A DNA stretch of 64,000 bases from Macrobrachium rosenbergii. Its lineage: Eukaryota > Arthropoda > Malacostraca > Decapoda > Palaemonidae. The stretch is from contig NC_089781.1 in the NCBI RefSeq assembly GCF_040412425.1, forward strand, positions 55,627,313 through 55,691,312. Reading direction: 5' to 3'. The notes under the pieces are model-generated. The model saw nothing but the letters and a program-made list of their open reading frames with translations. It ran no database searches and was not told the DNA's origin. The translations under genes were made by a program, and so were the position numbers. Each line of letters opens with the position of its first letter. Position 1 is the stretch's first letter. Shown piece by piece: positions 39,430 through 51,985 of this stretch.

Positions 39430-41261
39430 ATGAAATCTTTACCGCTGCTACTACAATTACCACATTTTAATGCAGGCTATATCAATGAAAATTTTGTTTT
39501 CAGTGTAACAAATGACAGTGAAATTTTGGTGTCAATATCTGTTATTTTTCCCAAATACTTTAAACCTAACTGGGTAGCTGTACAAAGGAGGAAGATTAAG
39601 TTTACTAAAAAATATGCTGATTGGTTGAATAACATCGCATATGAGCGGAAAGAAAGTGCTCATGCACTAAGACCTTTGAGATTTCCAGCGGAAAAACAAA
39701 GAAGTGTAAATCAGAACAGCTACTTCTTACTTTGAAGGGTTTTAAAAACAATAGGGTGTAAAAATTTAGCTGAACAACTTTCAGATATATCACTGAAAAA
39801 ACTTTTGGTAACAAAAATGAATACTCTCCTGAAGAAGCACTGGCGCAGGTTGATTGTTTACTAAACATGAGATGTTATCAATTCATAAGGTCTGGAGCTA
39901 CTGTGAGAAATAGCTAACTTTATCCAACCTAAAATTTAATTCGGGAAGCATAAAAAAGCATGCTTGCCAACACCTGTCTCTGAATGGAGAATTTGAGATT
40001 ATAATGCAGAAATAGATTTCCAGGCTTTGACTGCTCACACAATTAAAAGAATTATGAAAATCGCCTATTCTGAAAAGCTTGAAAACTTAGCAGTTGATAA
40101 GTTATACCTGGAGTGTAAAGTTGGTTTTGATGGAACACCGGGGCAAAGTATTCACAAGCAAAGTCTCTTGGCTAATGTTGAAAGAAATCTTGTGGCAGAA
40201 AATAGTCTTTTTATAACAAGCATGGTCCCTCTTGAGTTGAATGTAACTTTATTGAATCCTGAAAACAAGGCTGTCACCTGTAAAAACCATCATCACTACT
40301 CTTCTGTCGACCAATTGGATTCAAGTTTTCGAAAGAAACTAGACAAGTGTTAGTTGATGAAGAACAGTTCATAGAGAATTGTTTCAAACTTACGACCTAC
40401 TGAAATAGCCGAGGATTTATTAGTTCATCACAATGTAAGTTTAACCATGACTGATGGAAAAGTGGCAACAGCACTATCAACAGTTACAAATTCGATGCAG
40501 CGTTGTTCTATATGTGGAGCCTCTCCTAAAATCCTAAATAACATCGAAGAGGTGAAAACCCGTCTTTTAAGTCAAGAATCATTAAATCATGGTTTGTCTA
40601 CTCTTCATGCTCGGATTAGTTGCATGGAATGCTGCCTACATATATCTTACAAAACTGATATACTGAAATGGCAAGTACGTACTTCTGAAGAAAAAGAGTC
40701 AGTAAATAAGAGGAAGAAATTTATTCAAAAAAGGTTTCGTGATGAAGTAGGTCTAGTAATTGATATGCCATGGTTTTGGTACATCTAATGATGGAAATAC
40801 TGCTTGCAAGTTTTTCAAAAATGCATAAACTGCATCCAAAATTACTGGCCTTGATCAATCCTTGTTTCTAAACTTTGTGAATTTATCAACATTGTCATCT
40901 GACCCTGATATTGATGCAGATAAATTTGAAAGGTTTTGCTTGAACACTGCCAAATTTTATGTACAGAAATATAACTGGTACTACACGCCCCAAAGCTTGC
41001 ATCGTTATTAATTCATGGTGCTTCAGTGATACGCAACTTCAATTACCAATTGGCATATCATCTGAGGAGGCACAAGAAGCAGAGAATAAAGAATTCAAGA
41101 AGTTTAGGGAATCTTTCACAAGGAAAACATCACGAATAAAGATAAATGAAGATTTAATGGGAAGATTACTTTGTTCATCTGATGCCTTGATAAGTTCCCT
41201 GAGAAAAGTAGATGGACCTGCAAAAACTGAACTACTGTACCTGAAGAATGCAAAAATTTAA
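39430..41261 (+). pseudogene. Transib (RAG1-related) transposase, frameshifted
   Basis: Fragments in order: N-terminal basic part (39430-39735); NKNEYSPEEALAQVDCL (about 39810-39860); GATVRNS (about 39897); CKVGFDGTPGQSIHK (about 40109), whose FDG holds the first catalytic Asp by comparison with RAG1; SLFITSMVPLELNVTL (about 40205); MTDGKVATALSTVTNSMQRC and SICGASPK (40447-40530), the CxxC of the zinc-binding region; LSTLHARI...CCLHISYKT (about 40590-40660); FRDEVGLVIDMP (about 40735) followed in another frame by TSNDGNTACKFF; and SSEEAQEAENKEFKKFRESF (about 41060-41120), containing the Glu that corresponds to the RAG1 C-terminal catalytic Glu. At least five frame changes or stops. Family assignment follows motif order and the element ends. 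Confidence 0.83.
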
Positions 41262-41534
41262 TCGTCCAAAATATTCGATTTGTATCATGTAGTCTTAATG
41301 CGAGTTACAGTTCCTTGCTATTTTAGATTTTTTGAAATGAATTAAATGCTTCTATTTCTATTTTCATATTACTAAAGTAGAATAGTATAGCCAAAATATT
41401 GTTCTTTATGTTCATTAAAATGAATTATATTGCAAAAAGCTTTAAAGACATAACATTTGATAGAAATACTCTTATTTTTTATATTTTTATTATCTTTTCT
41501 GCATTGAATAAAGGTACCAAATATAATGGTTATA

Positions 41535-44500
41535 CAGGTTGACCATCACTAATCCGGCAATCAGTAGTCCGGAACAATCAGTAATCCGGCACAAATTTCA
41601 GCTAGAGTAATTTCTAATGTTTCCAAACTAATTTTCAAATTTCCCGGGTCGCTCCACTAATTCGCTCGCCAGCCGCTTCGATTTGGTGGCGCTGTGTGCT
41701 GCATCGACAAACTGGAGGTGTTTGTAAACGCAGGCATGCTTTTGCTGTTCCATTTTTTACATTTATTATTGTCTTTTGGCCTACGCTATGGTATATCGTA
41801 TAGGCTACATATACGGTAGCCTAGCCTACATTATAATGAACTCTATTCACATATTAACAGTATTATACAAACATCAACATAACGAATGTGCATCTTTTTC
41901 ATGGGTCTTTTGAAAAGTTATGCTTTACTACACTGTATCCAATTGCGTATATTCTCATATTGCTTTTGTATTATAAATGGCGATCAATGTTTTGTTTCGG
42001 GAATCGATAACTTGGTGTTTATTTTGCCGCATTTAACTCAGTTCAGAGCGCTTTTCTTGGGACAAGGATATTTTTCGTTATACAAAGTGTTTCCAAAGTC
42101 AAAATATAACTTAACCCTTAAACGCCGAGCCTCTATTTACAAAAACGTCTCCCGTATGCAGGCGGCGTTCGGTGAGTTAGCGCCGAAGCGGAAAAAAAGT
42201 TTTTTTTCCAAAAATCACAGCACGCTTAGTTTTTAAGATTAAGAGTTCATTTTTGGCTCATTATTTTGTCATTGCCTGAAGTTTAGTATGCAACCATCAG
42301 AAATGGAAAAAAATATCATTATCATATATAAATATTGAAATATATGACAGCGCAAAAAAAAATTTTCATATATAATTTTATACAAATCGCACTGTGAGCA
42401 AAACGGTTAAAGCTAACGGGTTATTTTGTTTTTCTTTGTATTGTACACTAAATTACGATGATTTTGGTATATAACAAATTATAAAATGATCAAAGCAACA
42501 CAGAGAAAATATTATCACAAAATGATGCATGAATTTGTAACGCCGCTGGACGTAAAAAATGTTTTTTAAAAAATTCACCATAAATCGAAATATTGTGCTA
42601 GAGACTTCCCGTTTGTTGAAAATTGAAGCTAATTGATTGAATATTACTAGACTGTAAGTGTTTTAGCTTACAATTGCAGTTTTTCGATCATTTCGTCGAG
42701 TTAAAGTTGACCGAAAGTCGAATTTTTCTATTTATCGTGATTTATATGTAAATATTTCAAAACTGATAAAAGCTACAACCATGAGTTATTTTCTGTTGTA
42801 TTGTACATGAAATTGTGCACATTTTCATATATAAAACTTTATGTAACGAATAATATAAAACTGTGCAAATATTACGACAACGTGAAAAGAATTTCTGAGA
42901 TGTTCGGCCGAGTTACCACAAGAGACGTAAGGAAAATGTTTTTTCAAAAAATTCACCATAAATCGAAATACTGTGCTAGAGACTTCCAATTTATTGCAAA
43001 ATGAAGGTAAACGATTGAATATTACTAGAATGTAAGAGTTTTAGCTTACAATTGTGTTTTTTACCATTTCGGTCGAGTTAAAGTTGACCGAAGGTTGAAA
43101 TTTTGGCAGTTATCGTGATTTATGTGAAAATATTTCAAAAGTGATAAAAGCTACAACCATGAGCTATTTTCTGTTGTATTCTACATGAAATTGCGCACAT
43201 TTTCATATATAAAGTTCATGGAACGACTAATGTAAAACGATGCAAACATTACGACAACGTGATTTAAAGAATTTCTGAGCTGTTCGGCCGAAAGCGATTA
43301 CAAGGCAGACGTAAGGGAAAAGTTTTTTTTTTTCAGAAATTCACCATAAATCAAAATATTGTGCTAGAGACTTCCAGTTTGTTGCAAAATGAAGGTACAT
43401 GATTGAATATTACTAGAATGTAAGAGTTTTAGCTTATAATTGCGTTTTTGACCATTTCGGTCAAGTTAAAGTTGACCAAAGGTTGAAATTTTGGCAGTTA
43501 TCGTGATTTATATGAAAATATTTCAAAACTGATAAAAGCTACAACCATGAGTTATTTTCTGTTGTATTCTACATGAAATTGCACACATTTCCATATATAA
43601 AGCTTTATGTAACGACTAATATAAAATGGTGCAAACATTACGACAACGTGACGAAAATTTCTGGCGTGGACGTAAGGAAAAAGTTTTTTTCAAAAATTCA
43701 CCATAAATCGAAATATTGTGCTAGAGACTTCCAATTGGTTGCAAAATGAAGGTAAATGATTGAATATTACTAGAATGCAAGAGTTTTAGCTTACAATTGC
43801 GTTTTTTGACCATTTCGGTCGAGGAGTTGACCGAAGGTTGAAATTTTGGCAGTTATCGTGGTTTATATGAAAATATCTCCAAACTGATAAAAGCTACATC
43901 CATGGGTTGTATTTTGCTGTATTTTACATGAAATTGCGCACATTTTCATATATAAAACTTTATGTAACGGCTAATATAGAACAGTGCAAAAATTACAACA
44001 AAATGACATAAGAATTTCTGAAATTTTCGGCCGAGTTACATGCAAGGCTTAAGAAAAAAAGTTTTTCAAAAATTCACCATAAATCGAAATATTGTGCTAG
44101 ACTTCCAATTTGTTGCAAAATGAAGGTACATGATTGAATATTACTAGCATGTAAGAGTTTTAGCTTACAATTGCGTTTTTTGACCATTTTGGTCGAGTCA
44201 AAGTTGACCGAAGGTTGAAATTTTTTGTAGTCGACGTACGGTACGTCCACTTGGCACCCAATTTTAGTCGACGTATGATACGTCCAGTAGGCGTTTAAGG
44301 GTTAAATACATCTCGTTGTGAAATTAATTTAGCTATTTTTTTTTTTTTAATATATGACGTTCGCGGGAATTGCGGCTGGCTGTTTTGGGGGCGTTTGTTT
44401 TGTGTAAAAAAAAATCAAGCTTCCGTTCGCTTTTTTCTCTTGATTTCATCATAATACAAGCTTTACATATTTATCTTTTATCGGTGTCAAAACAGCAGTA

Positions 44501-45297
44501 ATTTGTATTCTTTCATGCCCAGTAGTTTTGATTAAAATACATTCTCTCCAATTTTATTTACGGTCGAGTTTCATCCATGTTGCTGATGCACAATAATTTA
44601 TAGTCATTAGCAGCTTGAACATTGTTTTCTCAGCTTCAGCTACAGCTTGCAGCTTAAAGTTACTGTAGCAGTATATTTCCTTGCCGATCTTTTCTCCAAA
44701 GCTAATAAGGGGTATAGTGTAAAAAATATATCAGTCTTATTGTACAGTACTTAATGTCATTTGTAACATAAATACAGTAATTTTTTAACCGTCACGATGG
44801 TTGAAATACAAGTATAACAGTTGTTATCCGAAGATTATTAGCAAAACAACAGTTTCCCGCTCGTTGTTTATGGCTGCACGCATTTACGCAAGAGTATAAC
44901 GTTACTAACAATACTTTTATCATTCTCTTTACCTTTTAACTAGCAGATGGAATAAACAGATGGAGGAAAAGAAGTTGGTCTCTCTCACTGCCTGCGCCTC
45001 ATGCCGAAATCTAAAAATATTTCCTAAATATTTTCGTATCAGTATTAATTGCTAACCCCATCGTAAACTCGAAATATCGTAAGTCGAATTATCGTAACTC
45101 GAGCACTAACTGTATTTGATAATTGTCTTTTCTTTATTAACCAACTTGTACTGATTTATGGGATATTTTAATTCTAGGATGAGGTGCTTAGCTACTGGGT
45201 TTCGTGTATTCTAGCCTAATAAATGGCTAATCCGGCAAACTGGCTAATCCAGCACCCTCTAGGTCCCAATGATGCCGGATTAGTGATGGTCAACCTG
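41535..45297 (-). mobile_element. Tigger-like element nested in Transib
   Basis: Inverted ends CAGGTTGACCATCACTAATC (41535) and GATTAGTGATGGTCAACCTG (45297) with TA on both sides. Its core, read on the minus strand, matches the cores of composites A and C, including the HTH remnant region (about 44700-44560). Only the outer ~250 bases differ from A and C. Interrupted by a TTAA element at 42115-44301. Confidence 0.82.
42115..44301 (+). mobile_element. TTAA-flanked repeat-array element, copy 2
   Basis: TTAA at 42111-42114 and 44302-44305; ends CCCTTAAACGCCGAGCCTC and GGCGTTTAAGGG. Interior of about five units of 355-390 bp (marker GTGCTAGA-GACTTCC at 42596, 42975, 43363, 43718, and a shortened form at 44094). 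The right end carries two copies of a TAGTCGACGTAYGRTACGTCC-type word (44224-44245 and 44266-44286), a candidate transposase-binding repeat. The empty site is preserved in composite C (about 18255-18275), which proves a clean insertion with TTAA duplicated. Confidence 0.85.
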
Positions 45298-45443
45298 TAC
45301 TGTATAGTTCTAACTATATTTTACCTAATACACAAAAACTGGGTAAACATATCACTCATATTATTAAATATTCTTGTAAATACAATACTCTAAACGTTTA
45401 TAAACGAAAATGATAAATAATGATTGGATGTGAAAGCAAAAAA

Positions 45444-45481
45444 TAATTTTGTCCAAAAAATTACTGTTCTGGCCCACTGTG
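45444..45481 (-). promoter_or_regulatory. Right Transib end: heptamer, 22 base spacer, weak nonamer
   Basis: On the minus strand, CACAGTG (45481-45475), a 22 base spacer (45474-45453) and ACAAAATTA (45452-45444), which matches the consensus nonamer at six of nine positions. Terminal GGCCAG after the heptamer is shared with the left end. Confidence 0.65.
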
Positions 45482-45548
45482 CATTGTCTGAGGGGCACTT
45501 GGCTCTATTAATCTGGATAATTGAAGGATTACTATAATACATATAACA

Positions 45549-45760
45549 GGTTTTGACATAAGATAGACTTATTTTTGGTAGGCGCTGTGAGTCCTGAAAG
45601 GAGCTGCATTTTCATGGTCCCCCAGGGGTCCACAAGACACACCAACCAATTACAAAGAATTCTCTTATAGTTGATCTCAGCCAGAATATTGCTCCTTGGC
45701 ACAAAGACAGAATATAAAAGACTCAGAACAGGTGGGCTCTATCTCCTATCATTGATGTAT
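45549..45760 (+). repeat. Orphan DIRS-like terminal repeat
   Basis: AGGTTTTGACATAAGATAG, TTATTTTTGGTAG and further blocks (AAGAATTCTCTTATAGTTG, GGGCTCTATCTCCT) match the terminus of DIRS copy 3 at 6614-6790. No DIRS coding sequence lies next to it. Confidence 0.65.
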
Positions 45761-46529
45761 TACCATTATTAGTGCATTTTCATCTCACCTTCTATTATCC
45801 ACAACAGATGATACCTGGCATTTTGTGCGTTACTTCCTGGTATTTTATGAGTTATTTCTGCTACCTTCAGCTAATAACTGTCCTTTCTTGACTTTGGCTT
45901 ACCATCCAGTGCCCATTAATCGTCCTAATCCTGTTTATTTTATTTCACTGCGTTCTGTCCTATACACTTGGAAGCTGGCACCTATAGTTCACTATCATAA
46001 ATAAATTTGCAAAGACTTACCCTGAAAATACACAGAGACTGAATATACTGGCCATTATTGAATATTGGAGAGATGATAAAACTAACAATCGAAACAATCC
46101 AAGTCAGGACACAGAATTAAAAAGGAGCTCATGAATACCTAAAGAGAAAAAGTGTTTACTCAGAGGGATACACTGGAGATGCAACTAGAAAACACAACAG
46201 CAACCATAGCTAAACACGTGCTGAAAGAAACTTCACTACAAAAGTAGGGAAGACCGCTTTTAGACTTGGAATACCATACATATATCCAATGAATTCAAAT
46301 CACAGAAAAATTAGATATGTTAAGGACTACAAGCTAGGAATGCATGGCAGAACTTTTCTCCTTTCCACTCATTAAGCTAGCGTAGCCAGGTCTATTCTAC
46401 ATAGGCAAAGAAAATTATGATCAATGGATTTTTGCACTCCATTCCACAAACCACTCTCTTTATGGAGTTAAAACACTGACATTTACCCTGTTGATGAGAA
46501 ACGATACTAATGAATTAAACTGTACATAC
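45761..46529. other. Probable intron of the C2-domain gene
   Basis: Begins, on the minus strand, with the donor GTATGT at 46529. No further exon or mobile element is recognised up to the orphan DIRS repeat. Confidence 0.4.
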
Positions 46530-46717
46530 CACATACTATGCTCTTGTGAAGGAGAAACATTCTTCATAGGTATCTTGACTTCACCCAAAAATATGTTACC
46601 AAAGACTCCTGGGGAATCATGCCACAATGCTAATCGAAGTTCTTGAAAAACAGCATCATCATTAACTAAGTTGTATGTATTATCACGGTCTTGGCTTCCA
46701 CTTCTTTGACACATTTG
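46530..46717 (-). CDS. Host exon encoding part of a C2 domain (RasGAP/GAP1-like)
   Basis: Minus strand, 188 bases. The acceptor before it is TTTGGTTTTCCTACAG and the donor after it is GTATGT, both strong. The exon is fully open and encodes ELRLALWHDSPGVFGNIFLG followed by EVKIPM and, at its end, a tryptophan split by the intron. LR-x-x-LW, FG-x-x-FLGE and (I/V)P followed by W(Y) is the second half of a C2 domain, most like the second C2 domain of GAP1-type Ras GTPase-activating proteins (RASA2/RASA3), which bind membrane lipids and switch off Ras. Other exons are not identified in the window, implying very long introns. C2 assignment is firm; the exact gene is inferred. Confidence 0.62.
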
Positions 46718-46815
46718 CTGTAGGAAAACCAAAAAGAAATTGATTTAGGCAAAATGAGATTTTGCACATAAAGCATGCACACACACACACAAACATATAC
46801 ATATACATATATATA

Positions 46816-48182
46816 CAGTTGTCCCTCACCTATTGCAGGGGTTAGATCCTAGAACCCCCTGTGATAGACGAAAATCTGCAAAGTAAAGACCTTATAGGCT
46901 ATTTATTTTATTATTTATATATTTTAAAGCTTTATAAATAAACCTTTCCCACACCGTTATTACCCTTTCCCACACTCTTATAAACACTTCCTATGCACTT
47001 AAAACACTTTCTACTCTCTTAAACCGTAATTTAAAAAAAAATTACAAACTGTTTGGTGAAAATGGCGAGACAGGATCTCCTCATGGAAACTGAAATGGTC
47101 GCAGTAGGCAAAGGTTGATAACAAAATCAATCTTCCTCACATTTTGCAGAGATAATCAAAGGGATCGATAATGTGTGTGTGTGGTTGTGTCTGTGTACAT
47201 GTATGTTAGAGAGAGAGAGTAATCAGCGTTCAGCAGATGTGAAAACAATCCCTCACGTGTGTATGATTATCGACGTGTTTACACTTGGATCTTGAGTGCA
47301 AGAAGGAGATTAATTATGCCGCAATACATCTACTTACTGTTGGCAAACAGCAGAATTTAAAATTATCTAATAAACATGAGGATTTTGCAAACAAATAAGT
47401 AATAAGTAAAGAACGCAAGTAAGAAAAGGAAAGAGAGATCAAATAACTTTTCACAAGGAAGTCATTTAAACAAACAATCCAAAGCGTGCAGAAGCTGGGT
47501 TTCATGAAGTGGGGACGAGTTACTTTTACAGTGCTAAAGAATCATAAAAAGCAAGTGTCACTCGATAGGTATTTTACTGAAACAAAAAGAAGTGAATTGG
47601 GCAAATCGAGTGTAACAGAAAGAAACGGACAAAATGTAGTGAAAGAGAAAAATATTCCAAGCCCAGCTGGGAAGTCAGTGGGAAGCGGACCCCTGTCTCC
47701 CACCCAATAACCCACAACCATCCCCTCCCTCTCCTTGTTTTTATAATGTATCATTATGTTAAATTTATTGTGAAATTCCCTTCTTTTATATCCTTTATGT
47801 GAATTGTTAGTGCTTTTATGCACATATAGTTATGTTTTCACTGTCTCTTTTTCTCTCCTCAACAATATAAATGCTCCCTCCCTCTGTCTCAAGTCAGCTG
47901 TGCATCACTGTGATTTTGTTCATTTTCTGTGTTAAATTTTATTGTGATATGTTTTAGTCTATTATTCATTTTGTTGAATATGGTTATCATTAAACTATAT
48001 ATTATAAAGGAAAAACATTTGAATACAGTTTTTCTTGTAGTATGTAGTAGGCTGTCAAATATAAGTATAAACAAGACAATCGGTCAGATCGAAGTATGAG
48101 TATATTTGTTCAATAAACAAAAAAATTTTGGGGTTGAAAAACAGAATGTTCGACATAAGAAATGTTTAATAAAGTACCACTG
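46816..48182. other. Possible Tigger-like remnants within intron
   Basis: A Tigger-style end CAGTTGTCCCTCACCTATTG with TA before it lies at 46816, and a CCACTG-TA edge at 48182. They are not good inverted copies of each other, so they may belong to different elements. The open frame 47486-47710 contains KKQVSLDRYFTETKR, resembling the tail of Tigger/jerky-type transposases, but is too short to be sure. Confidence 0.35.
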
Positions 48183-48308
48183 TACTGTTTTTAATTTTTA
48201 TATGCCAGAAAATCCTTATTTCACAACAAAAATAAAAATAACAAATACATCAAAATCTCACGATAGCAAAAAATCCACAATACAAATTTGGATGTATATA
48301 TTTATATA

Positions 48309-49676
<1,368 letters not shown>

Positions 49677-50463
49677 TGAGAGAGAGAGAGAGCGGGAGAA
49701 GCTTATCCCATGAACCCCTTTTCCTGACTGCCTGACGCTGGTTCAGTACTGCTCTTTTATCTTCAAGCCTTCCCAGAATACATGATACATAAAGTGTGCA
49801 TACATTATACATACAGGTATACATGTACGGTATACATACAGGGCATTCTAAGGCCCAGAAGGAAATATGCCAGGGCTCTTATCAATGATCAACATTTCCT
49901 TGTTCACTCAAACACCTGAACAAACAGAAGGAAGTGCTTTTGGACCAAAACTGGCTCGCTGTCAGCATACAAACTTCATCTCTCTCACTTACTCATTCTC
50001 TCTTTCTCAGATTATGAAAACATAATAGACATAGGCCAAGATAATAAATTCAGAATAGGCACACAGAACAAATATGTAACATGCAATTTGCCGATAGCTG
50101 TCAAACTCATCAGGGATGAGACAAGAGGGCCTCAGCCTTTCTCCCTTCACACCAACCACCTGCGCAAATACAGGAAATGCTAAGCGATAAGGTTCCAAAA
50201 AATATCTCTCCCTCACTCTACAACATGTCATGTTACGAATTCGAGTTCACTCAGTATAATATACTGCACAACATATTGAACAAATGGAAAAAACATATCA
50301 AAACATTTTAAAATTACATGATACACAATTTATCTGTAAGAAAAGACATTTTAAAATCACATCATCACAACAAATGACGAATCTGCAAGCAAAACATCAA
50401 AATTTTCACAGAGATACATATTGCACTTGTAGAATGATTTTATATATTATAACACCTTATAAT
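49677..50463 (-). repeat. Putative 3' LTR or 3' flank of the minus-strand gypsy
   Basis: Lies immediately downstream (minus strand) of a GGGGGGAGGAAT polypurine tract at about 50480-50467. The first bases TATAAGGTGTTATA (about 50461) resemble TATAAGGGTGTTATAC at about 49660. No second LTR is in the window, so limits are unproven. A small GA array lies at 49678-49692. Confidence 0.35.
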
Positions 50464-51985
50464 ATTCCTCCCCCCAGAAGATTAATTATCCTGGGTTCAA
50501 ATCCACCGATTCAGAACGGGATAATAATCTGCAACAATATTATCTTTCCCCATTATATGCTTTACCTTTACATTGTACAGTTGTAAACACAAAGACCACC
50601 TTGTTAATCGTTGATCGTGATTCTTCATCTTATTGATAAATGTTATAGGATTGTGGTCAGATAACACTAAAATTTCTTCACTATTAGGTTGGTTCACATA
50701 CACTTCAAACTTTTTCAAGGCTGTAATTAATGCCAATGTCTCCTTTTCAATTGTAGAATAATTCTTCTGATGTTTCTTTAGTGTTGATGACATGAAGCAC
50801 ACAGGGTGCATAATTTGATATTCATCTTCCTGAAGAAGAACAGCCCCAATTCCGCTATCAGATGTGTCAACTTGTATCACAAACTTTTTATTGAAGTCTG
50901 GAGCCTGCAGCACTGGCTTCAAAGTTAAAATAGCTTTAACTTTCTCAAAAAACTCTTGACATTCTGGGGTACAAATAAACTTGATTTTTGGACTTATTAA
51001 GTCAGTTAACGGAGCTACCACAGCTGAGAAGTTTGGACAAAAGCGGCAATAAAATCCAGCCATGCCCAAAAATCTTTGTAGTTGTTTTCTAGTAGTAGGA
51101 GGAGCAGCTTTACGAATACCCTATACATTAGCGTCAAGAGGAGCGAGAAGGCCTTTTCCAACTTCGAACCCTAGATACTGAACAGTTGCTTACCCAAGTT
51201 CACTTTTCTATAGGTTGACTGTTAATCTTGCTTCTCGTAGTTTCTTGAAGTTCTTCCTTAAAATCCTTAAATGTTCTTCCCAGGTATTGGAATAAATCAC
51301 AATACAGTATCGTCAAGGTATACACCCACTCCTTCGACTGACCCTAGTAGTTGATCCATCACTCGTTGGAAAGTTGCAGGGGCACTCATCAGTCCAAATG
51401 GCAAGACAGTATATTGATATAGTCTGAAAGGAGTGATGAAAGCTGACAGCAGTTTGGCATCCTCATCTAGGGGAATTTGATAATATCCTTTTAGTAAGTC
51501 TATTTTGGAAACAAACTTGGCTTGCCCAATATTATCAAGTAATTGATCAATAAGAGGTAAGGGATAATTATCAGCTACACTGATGGAATTCAGTTTCCTA
51601 TAATCAGTACACATCCTAAATGAGCCATCTGGTTTCTTCACTAACACACAAGGAAAACTGTAATGACTTGAACTGGGCTCTGCCAATCCGTGCTGCAACA
51701 AATATTCAACTTCTTTTTTCAAAATATCTCGATGAAAGGGTGATACATGGTAAGCTCTTTGCTTGAATGGTTTAGCATCTTCTCTGATCTTTATCTCATG
51801 CTTTGTCAAGTCGGTACACTTACGAATGTCTGTAAAAATCTCAGGGAAACTTTGGATCATATCAATTAATTCTTTGCTTTGTTCAACACTTAAGTGTTTT
51901 AGTTTGTTTTATAAATTTTTTCTAATATTGAGGAATTGTTCATCTTGTTTTCAGCTCCCAACTTGTAGCCATCATCATCCTCTGT
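50464..51985 (-). mobile_element. Ty3/gypsy fragment (RT-RNase H), possibly Gmr1-like
   Basis: Minus strand. The upstream side is cut at about 51985 where Tigger-like composite D begins. The pol frame ends right after RNase H, and a polypurine tract follows within ~30 bases, leaving no room for integrase. In most gypsy elements integrase follows RNase H; in Gmr1-type elements it lies before RT. Either an internal deletion or the Gmr1 order would explain this. Confidence 0.75.
50497..51860 (-). pseudogene. gypsy RT and RNase H (minus strand, broken)
   Basis: First frame (51860-51297): EIFTDIRKCTDLTKHEIKI, KKEVEYLLQHGLAEPSSSHY, PCVLVKKPDGSFRMCTDYRK, SKIDLLKGYYQIPL, LPFGLMSAPATFQRVMDQLL and the catalytic VYLDDTVL, with YLDD intact. 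A stop and frame changes occupy 51296-51070 (remnants TVQYLGFEVGKG and RKQLQRFLGMAGFYCRF). Second frame (51069-50497): tether region, then RNase H with VIQVDTSDSGIGAVLLQ, STIEKETLALITALKKFEVY, LSDHNPITFINKM and GKDNIVADYYPVLNRW before the stop. The RT catalytic residues survive but the frame does not. Confidence 0.85.

Larger units (their letters stand above)
38658..45481 (+). mobile_element. Transib DNA transposon with RSS-like ends and 5 bp target duplication
   Basis: Both ends are CACAGTGGGCCAG in inverted orientation, flanked by a perfect 5 bp duplication CATTG (38653-38657 and 45482-45486). Five-base duplications, CAC(A/G)GTG-type ends and the encoded RAG1-related transposase identify the Transib superfamily, the established relative of the V(D)J recombinase. 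The gene part occupies 39430-41261. The remaining length is largely a Tigger-like element (41535-45297) inserted later. The transposase is broken, so the copy is dead. Confidence 0.9.

Noticed and set aside
38658..45481. A domesticated RAG1-like host gene
   Set aside because: The coding part has many frameshifts and stops and lies inside an element with perfect target duplication, so it is a dead transposon copy and not a preserved gene.
46816..48182. A complete Tigger element with paired inverted ends
   Set aside because: The two proposed ends share only the first few bases, so a single element cannot be supported; kept only as low-confidence remnants.
50484..50500. GGGTTCAAATCC resembling a tRNA B box
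   Set aside because: It lies at the end of the gypsy RNase H region, no A box or cloverleaf surrounds it, and no SINE-like tail follows.
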